A stretch of 35,505 bases of DNA from Butyrivibrio sp. NC3005 (GTDB taxonomy: Bacteria > Bacillota > Clostridia > Lachnospirales > Lachnospiraceae), in NCBI RefSeq assembly GCF_000424545.1, contig NZ_AUKC01000042.1:1-35505 (forward strand), written 5' to 3'. Positions 30,273-35,505 of the stretch are shown one piece after another (the first letter of the stretch is position 1; each line of letters begins with the position of its first letter). A program made the position numbers and the translations under genes. Below the pieces are notes generated by a model. The model saw nothing but the letters and a program-made list of their open reading frames with translations, was not told where the DNA came from and did no database searches.

Positions 30273-31922
30273 ATGAACAATTCTGAAGCTACCAAAGAAA
30301 ATCTCTATGTCATAACCAATCATAAATTCCCCAGCGACAGCTACGGAGAAGATGATTATCTTGGCAACTGGCCGATGCTTTATATCCTGGAAAATGGAGA
30401 TAAGGTCTATATTGGCGAGTCTACTAATGTTGCGGAGAGAATGAAGCAACATTATAACAATAAGGAAAAGCGTGAATTCAACAAAGTTCATTTCATATAT
30501 TCCGGCAGATTCAATCAGTCTGTAACTTTTGATTATGAGTCTAAGCTGATCCAATTTGTTTCCGCTGATGGCAAGTATACTATTACCAATAAAAATGATG
30601 GTATTGCTAATAAGAACTATTTCAGCAAGCCTGAATACGACGAGACTTTTGAAGCGTTATGGAATAAATTAAGGTCCTATAATCTTGCTGAGCACACGCT
30701 TGAATACATCAAGAACAGCGAGTTCTACAAATATTCTCCTTTTAAAGAACTGAATAAAGATCAAAAGATCCTTGCCGACGATATCATAAGAGAGATAAGA
30801 GAAGGTAAAGAGCTACCTATAGTAGTAGAGGGCCGTCCCGGCACCGGCAAGACAATTGTTGCAGTTTATCTGATGAAGTATCTGAGAGATTATGAGGATG
30901 AGAAGACTCATAGATTTCCTTTCCGTGAAAAGAAGATGGGGCTTATTATTCCTCAGACATCGCTTAGGTCTACGCTTAAGAGTCTTTTCAAAAAGATAGA
31001 AGGACTTGCTGCCAAAGATGTAATAGGTGCATCAGAAGCGGTTAAGGCTGGGGAGTGGGATATCCTTTTTGTGGACGAAGCTCAGAAACTTCAGGTAAGG
31101 CGTAGTATCGTTGGATATCAGGCTTATGATAATAACAATAAAAAGCTTGGACTCCCAAGTGATGCAACAGAGCTTGACTGGATACTTAAGATTTCTAAGA
31201 CTCCGGTTTTCTTTTTTGACCCGGATCAGTTATCAGGCCCATCGGGTACAACTATCGAGGTATTTCAGAACAAAGTGAAGATGGAGCTTTCAAGAAGAAG
31301 GCGTATGACTGCGTATCTGACACATTTCTTGAGAATGCAGATGCGTGTCAAGGGCGGAGAGGAGTATATCAACTATGTAAATGATATACTTCATAATGTT
31401 GATGTTCCAAGGAAGACATTTGACGATTACGATTTTAAGATTTTCACCCACTTTGCTGATTTTAATAAAGAGCTCTATGTCAAAGAAAAGGACATGGAAC
31501 TTTGCAGGATGCTAGCAGGCTATGCGTGGGAGTGGAAGACCAAGAATGACAAGACTGCATATGATATAGAAATCGAAGGTGTCAAAAAGAGGTGGAATCA
31601 TTGCCTTAATAACTGGATCAATAGCGATGGAGCGCTTGATGAAGTTGGATGTATTCATACAAGTGCAGGATATGATCTCAATCACGCCTTTGTCATTCTC
31701 GGGAATGATATTAAATACGATGATGAAAAGGGTAGGATCTATGTAGACAGGTCCAATTATTTTGACAAGCGTGGTAAGCAGTCAGCTTCGGATGAGGAAC
31801 TGGATCTGTATATCAAAAATATATACTATGTTTTGATGACAAGGGGAATCAGGGGGACTTATCTGTATGTATGCGATGAGAAGCTTAGAAACTATTTTAT
31901 GAAATACGTGGAGGAGTTTTGA
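30273..31922 (+). CDS. GIY-YIG nuclease fused to DUF2075 helicase-like ATPase
   Basis: A 549-residue cytoplasmic protein. Residues 34-116 form a GIY-YIG nuclease with Y37 (MLYIL), Y46-I-G48 (VYIGES), R56, E89 (YESKL) and N115, all the expected catalytic places. Residues 160-549 form a DUF2075 domain, a superfamily 1-like helicase core: Walker A at 187-194 (GRPGTGKT), Walker B ILFVDEAQ, an RMQMRVKGGEEYINY motif and the end YYVLMTRGIRGTYLYV (motif VI-like). Together they suggest DNA unwinding or translocation with cutting. The MazG gene follows 5 bases after the stop. The pair is probably a defence or genome-maintenance operon; no experiment is known to me. Confidence 0.85.
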   Translation: MNNSEATKENLYVITNHKFPSDSYGEDDYLGNWPMLYILENGDKVYIGESTNVAERMKQHYNNKEKREFNKVHFIYSGRFNQSVTFDYESKLIQFVSADGKYTITNKNDGIANKNYFSKPEYDETFEALWNKLRSYNLAEHTLEYIKNSEFYKYSPFKELNKDQKILADDIIREIREGKELPIVVEGRPGTGKTIVAVYLMKYLRDYEDEKTHRFPFREKKMGLIIPQTSLRSTLKSLFKKIEGLAAKDVIGASEAVKAGEWDILFVDEAQKLQVRRSIVGYQAYDNNNKKLGLPSDATELDWILKISKTPVFFFDPDQLSGPSGTTIEVFQNKVKMELSRRRRMTAYLTHFLRMQMRVKGGEEYINYVNDILHNVDVPRKTFDDYDFKIFTHFADFNKELYVKEKDMELCRMLAGYAWEWKTKNDKTAYDIEIEGVKKRWNHCLNNWINSDGALDEVGCIHTSAGYDLNHAFVILGNDIKYDDEKGRIYVDRSNYFDKRGKQSASDEELDLYIKNIYYVLMTRGIRGTYLYVCDEKLRNYFMKYVEEF

Positions 31923-31927
31923 CAGCT

Positions 31928-32251
31928 ATGGATTTTGAAGAGGTTAAGAAAGAGGTACTGAAATTCACTAAGGACAGGGACTGGGATCAGTTCCATACTC
32001 CTGAGAATCTTGCTAAGAGTATTTCAATAGAGGCAGCAGAGCTTCTGGAGTGTTTCCAATGGAGCCCGGAATATGATAAGAAGGCTGCGACTGAGGAGCT
32101 GGCAGATATCATGAATTACTGCATTCTTATGGCGGATAAGATGGGTATTAGTATTGAAGATGCCATTATGGATAAGATTCAGAAGAATGCGGCTAAGTAT
32201 CCTGTAGAGAAGAGCTATGGGAGTAGTAAGAAGTATACGGAGCTTATTTGA
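31928..32251 (+). CDS. MazG-like nucleotide pyrophosphohydrolase
   Basis: A 107-residue all-helical enzyme that hydrolyses nucleoside triphosphates to monophosphates. The metal-binding pattern is complete: E35-A-A-E38 (ISIEAAELLECFQW) and E57-L-A-D60 (EELADIMNY). The ATG at 31928 is chosen over TTG 31919 because GGAGGAG lies 11 bases before it. It follows the GIY-YIG/DUF2075 gene without a promoter, so the two are co-transcribed. MazG proteins can clear modified or excess nucleotides and have been found in phage defence contexts. Here it may deplete dNTPs or protect the cell during nuclease action. Confidence 0.85.
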   Translation: MDFEEVKKEVLKFTKDRDWDQFHTPENLAKSISIEAAELLECFQWSPEYDKKAATEELADIMNYCILMADKMGISIEDAIMDKIQKNAAKYPVEKSYGSSKKYTELI

Positions 32252-32367
32252 TAAGGACTAGGTACCTGCCAACTTATAGATAAGAGAATGCTGTATAGGT
32301 ATGTTTATTTTATCAAATTCTGTCTTCTTTTCGAACAAATCTTTGCGAACTGGCCTGTGCCGGGTAG

Positions 32368-32550
32368 TCCGTTAGCTTATTTTGCATTAAGTGCATCTGT
32401 TTTGGTTTTATTGCAGGCTGGTTTTTTAGAAGTAATTTCTGGATGGCATTTATTTATGTCGGTATTGTTCTCGTTTTGGCATATTTGGTTGATGTCATTA
32501 AGACAAAGAAGGATATTGAATTCATTAATTCAAAGATAAAAGGTCGATAA
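32368..32550 (+). pseudogene. DUF3021-like membrane protein, C-terminal remnant
   Basis: The frame reads CFGFIAGWFFRSNFWMAFIY and VGIVLVLAYLVDVIKTKKDI, ending INSKIKGR and a stop. This resembles the last helix and Lys-rich tail of DUF3021 proteins, which are usually encoded next to a LytTR regulator. No regulator is present. The upstream frames are closed by stops, so only about 60 residues remain. A different overlapping frame (from 32288) is probably a shadow. Confidence 0.45.
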
Positions 32551-32560
32551 CTTGCATATA

Positions 32561-32599
32561 AAAATAGGCAATACCGCTTCTTCGTATTGCCTATTTTTT
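32561..32599. terminator. Bidirectional terminator
   Basis: A perfect 14-bp stem AAAATAGGCAATAC / GTATTGCCTATTTT (32561-32574 with 32584-32597) has T tracts on both strands. It serves the plus-strand DUF3021 remnant and the minus-strand gene beginning at 32868. Confidence 0.8.
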
Positions 32600-32640
32600 A
32601 CCATCAATTTATTCTGGCAGGACAACTTCAACAATCTCTA

Positions 32641-32868
32641 TTAGTTAATACATACATCCAGTAGAAGACTACTGAAACTGATCAGAAAGTCAAATACATA
32701 TTCACCGGAATTTTTGCAATAGCTTACAAACTCAGGTATATCCAATGTTACATCCCATGTAAGCTTATACGGTGCATCCGGATCTAACGTTGTAATAGTC
32801 ATACTGACTTTCTTGGCACTTGGATCTGTCATTTTGCGTGCTTTATTTAAGATATCATATTTTTCCAT
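32641..32868 (-). CDS. Small hypothetical protein
   Basis: A 75-residue soluble protein. The ATG at 32868 has AAGGAGG 5 bases before it and is preferred to a GTG 6 bases upstream. It starts with a helix (MEKYDILNKARKMTD) and continues with strands (VSMTITTLDPDAPYKLTWDV) and a hydrophobic tail (FDFLISFSSLLLDV). I do not recognise a family. A possible promoter lies upstream (TTGACA read from 32987). The hairpin at 32561 ends its transcript. Confidence 0.5.
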   Translation of the reverse strand: MEKYDILNKARKMTDPSAKKVSMTITTLDPDAPYKLTWDVTLDIPEFVSYCKNSGEYVFDFLISFSSLLLDVCIN

Positions 32869-33068
32869 AGACACCTCCTTGAAATAAATATTTAGTTTTG
32901 CATGTTATGTGGATTGAAGCCGGATGTCGGCCAGATGGAAGATCATACTTCCAATATTATTTTTATAGAAAAGCAAAACATTGTCAATAAAATATTGTAA
33001 TATCTAAGCCGTATATCCTATATAATCTACCTTCTATCATATTTTTGTTTTTTTAATATTGGCCTTGC

Positions 33069-33100
33069 TATAATACTTGATGTCTGAGACACTACAGTGT
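33069..33100 (+). promoter_or_regulatory. Promoter with downstream palindrome
   Basis: TTGCTATAAT (TATAAT at 33069-33074) is an extended -10 box, with TTGTTT 18 bases upstream. ACACT AC AGTGT (33089-33100) is a 12-base palindrome near the expected transcript start and could be an operator. Confidence 0.5.
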
Positions 33101-33133
33101 TATTGATAATACTAAGTTTAAGGAGATTGTGAT

Positions 33134-33976
33134 ATGAAAATTGAGACTTTAAGTGAGTATGGTGCAAGGCAGGCATTGGGGGAGTATAAGAGCTTTTACG
33201 CTGACAATGCGTTTTATGATGATGGATTTTTTTCTTTGAGGAACATTGAAGTTTCAAGAACTGATGACAAGAATAAGTTCGTTATCCAGATGTCAGATGA
33301 TGGATCTACGAAGATAATATATGATGCGAAGATAGATGGTGGGTATATTGTAGTAACAAGGACCCATTGCGGACTCAAAGCTTTATTGCAGGCAAAGAAA
33401 GCTGATACAGTACTGGAAAAATTTCTAAATAATAAGATCTGCTTATATCACTGGGAACTATTATCAGATGCAGATCCTGATAAGGATTCATCTTATGAAG
33501 ATGAAGTGGCTGTAAGTGCGGGAGTAGATCTTGATCTATTGTTTCCCCAAAATGTAATGATTGATAGTTTTATGTTCAAAAGTAGCCTCGATACTCTTGT
33601 CAGCGATTTTAAGAATAAATTAGTCGAAGTTTATTTGTCTGAAGAGGATGATGACTATGAAGAAAGGCTTGAGTGTGTAGCAGCTATGGATTTCGACGTA
33701 GTCGACAGGGGACAGGATATCTTAAGTGTACTTAAGACAAAAGCTGATTTTACAGAATCTGATCTGGAAAAGGCAGACCATTATTATGATGCTTTCATAA
33801 AGGAAATAGACAGATATATCGGGAAGCCGGAGAGGATATATACTCTAGCATCACCTATTGATGATACAATAAAGACTGCGCTTAATGAGCTTTCTTATCT
33901 TGATAATTGTTTTGACTTATTTTTTATAAAATTTGAAGATTATTATCTGGCAGTAGGTCTGTTCTTATGTGATTAA
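33134..33976 (+). CDS. Acidic hypothetical protein
   Basis: A 280-residue acidic soluble protein without signal peptide or membrane segments. AAGGAG lies 8 bases before the ATG. Alternating strands and helices are seen, for example SLRNIEVSRTDDKNKFVIQM, KIIYDAKIDGGYIVVTRTHC and a helical KKADTVLEKFLNN. The later half is helical and rich in Asp and Glu, with an EEDDDYEERLE run. I recognise no domain. A strong hairpin terminator follows. It is the last gene inside the two direct repeats at 30066 and 34032. Confidence 0.55.
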   Translation: MKIETLSEYGARQALGEYKSFYADNAFYDDGFFSLRNIEVSRTDDKNKFVIQMSDDGSTKIIYDAKIDGGYIVVTRTHCGLKALLQAKKADTVLEKFLNNKICLYHWELLSDADPDKDSSYEDEVAVSAGVDLDLLFPQNVMIDSFMFKSSLDTLVSDFKNKLVEVYLSEEDDDYEERLECVAAMDFDVVDRGQDILSVLKTKADFTESDLEKADHYYDAFIKEIDRYIGKPERIYTLASPIDDTIKTALNELSYLDNCFDLFFIKFEDYYLAVGLFLCD

Positions 33977-33989
33977 GAATATATAACAG

Positions 33990-34021
33990 GGAAGGGATTC
34001 TGAACGCACAGGATCTCTTCC
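33990..34021 (+). terminator. Rho-independent terminator-like hairpin
   Basis: GGAAGGGATTCTG pairs with CAGGATCTCTTCC (13 bp with G-T pairs) around AACGCA, then TTGATTTA. Confidence 0.65.
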
Positions 34022-34031
34022 TTGATTTATG

Positions 34032-34056
34032 AACTAAAGTACCGTGTTGTGTTAAC
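34032..34056. repeat. 25-nt direct repeat, copy 2
   Basis: The 20 bases at 34037-34056 are identical to 30071-30090, and the preceding 5 differ at one place (G to A). Unlike copy 1 it has no GTTAACACAA left arm. Confidence 0.75.
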
Positions 34057-34066
34057 CGATGATCAC

Positions 34067-34092
34067 AAGGTCGCCTTCGGGTTGACCTTTTT
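34067..34092 (+). terminator. Terminator with UUCG tetraloop
   Basis: AAGGTCGCC and GGTTGACCTT pair around a TTCG tetraloop (one bulged T), followed by TTTTTT. It begins 11 bases after direct repeat copy 2. Confidence 0.75.
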
Positions 34093-34511
34093 TCTATGGT
34101 CAATTGGTATCATCTAATCATCAGATAACGAACGCCTCATTGCAGAGACGTGGCAACGGCAGAAAGGCAAGGAGGTAATATAGAAATAAGGCATTTCCTG
34201 GAGCTAATGAGACTACTGATATAAGTATTGTTCATAAAGTGTACTCCTTGCCCGACGATAGTCATATACTGCTTCTATTATGATTAAACCAGAATGGATG
34301 GACATTATAATGTACATCGCGAGGGCTTTTTTTATTGACAAGTGGCTGTTGACTACATAGAAGAAAGCCCCTTAGTTAGCATAAAATTAATAGCATATGA
34401 GCACAGACCTTTCACAATACAAAAGAGTGGGAAGGGAGTGCTTTTTTTATTATACTTATGGTAATAGATTATGGACTTACATCTTAGTAGTTTAATGTAA
34501 GGAGAAAAACG
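34093..34511. other. Intergenic stretch with further hairpins
   Basis: GGGCTTT (from about 34324) pairs with AAAGCCC (near 34365-34371). AGCAC/GTGCT (34400-34404 with 34438-34442), with an inner partly paired stem, is followed by seven T and is a probable terminator. A short RNA could end there. No protein gene is supported. Confidence 0.45.
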
Positions 34512-34883
34512 ATGGCTGATGATAAATTATATCGAATAATAATTAAAGAAGGTGCACATATTAATGAAAAGCAAAAAGCAGATGGCTCTAAAGCCGCTAT
34601 TTAGTTTGATGATAAAAACGGATTAAAAGGACCTGTCGATCTGGTTGAAGTTGTTACTGAAAATGAAAATGAAGTCACTGTAACTGAAGAAAAAACGGAT
34701 GTTAACGATGCTTCGGTAGATGAAATCGAAGAAGAAGTAGAGGTTTCAAAGATTGAGCTTTTGCAACAATTTGTTGCAGGTGGCAAATACAGGGGTCACA
34801 AATGTAACTATCGTTCAACTCAGTACGGCGCTGGCCTTGGACTTATGCTTTTTCTTGTACTGTGCTTTGTGATCTTCATATGA
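34512..34883 (+). pseudogene. Single-helix membrane protein interrupted by one amber codon
   Basis: From ATG 34512 (AAGGAG 8 bases upstream) the frame reads MADDKLYRIIIKEGAHINEK to SKAAI, then TAG (34602-34604), then FDDKNGLKGPVDLVEVV through an acidic linker (ENENEVTVTEEKTDV) to a single C-terminal helix (GAGLGLMLFLVLCFVIFI) and a stop at 34881-34883. A CAG to TAG change would explain it. With read-through the product has 123 residues. I do not recognise the family. Acidic linker plus a tail anchor suggests a membrane-attached small protein. The HigA-like gene follows at once. Confidence 0.6.
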
Positions 34884-34914
34884 TGCAGAGTTTTTTATGA
34901 ACGGAGGTATTGTA

Positions 34915-35211
34915 ATGAGTAGTTATAGAGAATATCGTGAAAAAGCATTGCAAAATCCTGATGTAAAAGCTGAATATGACGCATTACAGCCTGAATACGA
35001 TATTATTCAAGCAATGATTGATGCACGTAATTCTCAGCATATTACCCAAAAAGAACTTGCTGCAAAAACCGGCATAACACAGGCAGATATTAGTCGTATC
35101 GAAAATGGTACCCGTAATCCGAGCCTTGCAATGGTAAAAAGAATTGCAGAAGGTCTTGGAATGCAATTGAGATTGGAGTTTATTCCAACAGCTTCCAAAA
35201 TGATGAAATAA
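34915..35211 (+). CDS. higA: XRE-family antitoxin (HigA-like)
   Basis: A 98-residue DNA-binding protein. It begins with a SYREYREKALQNPDVKAEYD lead typical of HigA antitoxins next to HigB (RelE-like) toxins, then an XRE helix-turn-helix (HITQKELAAKTGITQADISR, IENGTRNPSLAMVKRIAEGL). In full modules the toxin gene lies just upstream and the antitoxin represses the operon. Here no HigB-like gene is visible upstream; the amber-interrupted membrane gene takes its place. ATG 34915 has GGAGG 7 bases before it. Intact, probably an orphan antitoxin. Confidence 0.8.
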   Translation: MSSYREYREKALQNPDVKAEYDALQPEYDIIQAMIDARNSQHITQKELAAKTGITQADISRIENGTRNPSLAMVKRIAEGLGMQLRLEFIPTASKMMK

Positions 35212-35267
35212 TGATATTGTCAATATTACTTTACACTTATCACTCGTACATCCAGTTACCTGTTTTA

Positions 35268-35505
35268 TTATGCAGCCATTGCCATTGAATCATAGTATCG
35301 CTTTCTCTTGACCATAGGAGGAAGACCATTATTGGAGGTACATATCCTCCTGTTATTCCAACAGCTGATAAAGTATCTCCAGATTATTACCTTTAGTTCT
35401 TCAACAGTAAACTGAGTAGATTTAATATTTCTGGAGTAGAACAGTTCATCTTTCATCCTTGCCCACATACTTTCGCACCTGGCATTATCATGACATCTGC
35501 CACCA
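35268..35505 (-). mobile_element. IS3-family transposase, C-terminal part, runs off the window
   Basis: The frame is open from the window edge to a stop at 35268-35270. It reads GRCHDNARCESMWARMKDEL, then FYSRNIKSTQFTVEELKVII, WRYFISCWNNRRICTSNNGL and PPMVKRKRYYDSMAMAA. This is the last part of the integrase core (the DNA...E motif with catalytic Glu in CESMWARMKDE) and the tail of an IS150/IS3-type OrfB. No frameshift is seen in this part. The terminal inverted repeat was not identified with confidence. The element probably continues intact past the window edge. Confidence 0.8.

Noticed and set aside
32288..32539. 83-codon plus-strand frame with hydrophobic segments
   Set aside because: A better coding frame (DUF3021-like tail) lies in another phase over the same bases.
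1..35505. tRNA or rRNA genes that could serve as integration sites
   Set aside because: No cloverleaf with conserved GTTCGAATC-type arm and no rRNA words were seen on either strand by eye.

Overview
The window looks like an accessory, strongly eroded stretch of a low-GC Clostridia chromosome, most likely a Lachnospiraceae of the Butyrivibrio/Pseudobutyrivibrio type. This rests on AT-rich codon use, strong AGGAGG ribosome binding sites, sigma-A promoters with extended -10 boxes, and many small gut or rumen clostridial families (DUF2716, DUF3791/DUF3990, YoaP-type acetyltransferases). No tRNA, rRNA, CRISPR array or core metabolic operon was seen. The organism is an inference from style, not from a marker gene.

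Layout. 1-2.6 kb: a TnpB head joined to a beheaded GIY-YIG gene, a beheaded ABC exporter and an internally deleted DUF4143 ATPase. 2.7-6 kb: a broken GNAT, small hypotheticals, DUF2716, a cluster of GGCATAC repeats and a minus-strand membrane-protein/peptide pair. 6-7 kb: a leader with terminator (candidate guanidine riboswitch), an SMR exporter and a flavin-binding protein. 7-12 kb: a broken DUF4143 ATPase, serine hydrolase scraps, GNATs, an in-frame MmcQ/YjbR-GyrI chimera and an HD phosphohydrolase. 12-14 kb: a candidate abiF-type RNA with a truncated Abi_2 gene, an Imm1-like protein, a frameshifted GNAT and a degenerate AbiE pair. 14.1-15.8 kb: an intact macrodomain/SirTM ADP-ribosylation pair. 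16-20 kb: a cut alpha/beta hydrolase, a relaxase scrap, an XRE regulator and a double flavodoxin protein. 20.4-23.6 kb: an intact DUF4143 ATPase, then a 52-bp perfect palindrome and an AbiL-like ATPase with a shortened RloB/Toprim partner. 23.7-25.6 kb: an MBL hydrolase and a serine hydrolase behind a hairpin that buries its ribosome binding site. 25.9-27.5 kb: a second AbiE pair with two operator-like inverted repeats, a nonsense codon in the toxin and flanking 29-bp direct repeats. 27.8-30 kb: a DUF3791/DUF3990/DUF3791 cassette with a frameshifted middle gene, a helicase tail and an HNH nuclease. 30-34 kb: a GIY-YIG/DUF2075 helicase plus MazG operon, bounded by 25-nt direct repeats. 34-35.5 kb: an amber-interrupted membrane gene, a HigA-like antitoxin and the 3' end of an IS3-family transposase.

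Taken together this is a defence and toxin-antitoxin graveyard. About twenty genes are truncated, frameshifted, nonsense-mutated or fused. Effectors are often the broken member (both AbiEii genes, DUF3990, Abi_2, AbiLii), while several antitoxins or immunity-like genes stay open (AbiEi, both DUF3791 genes, HigA, Imm1-like). The apparently intact systems are SirTM/macrodomain, GIY-YIG/DUF2075-MazG, the DUF4143 ATPase and the HNH nuclease. The best candidate for an undescribed system is the GIY-YIG/DUF2075-MazG operon. The most striking unexplained DNA structures are the 52-bp palindrome, the duplicated AbiEi operators and the repeats framing the abiE and DUF2075 cassettes. Everything here is read by eye from sequence; no database search was possible.
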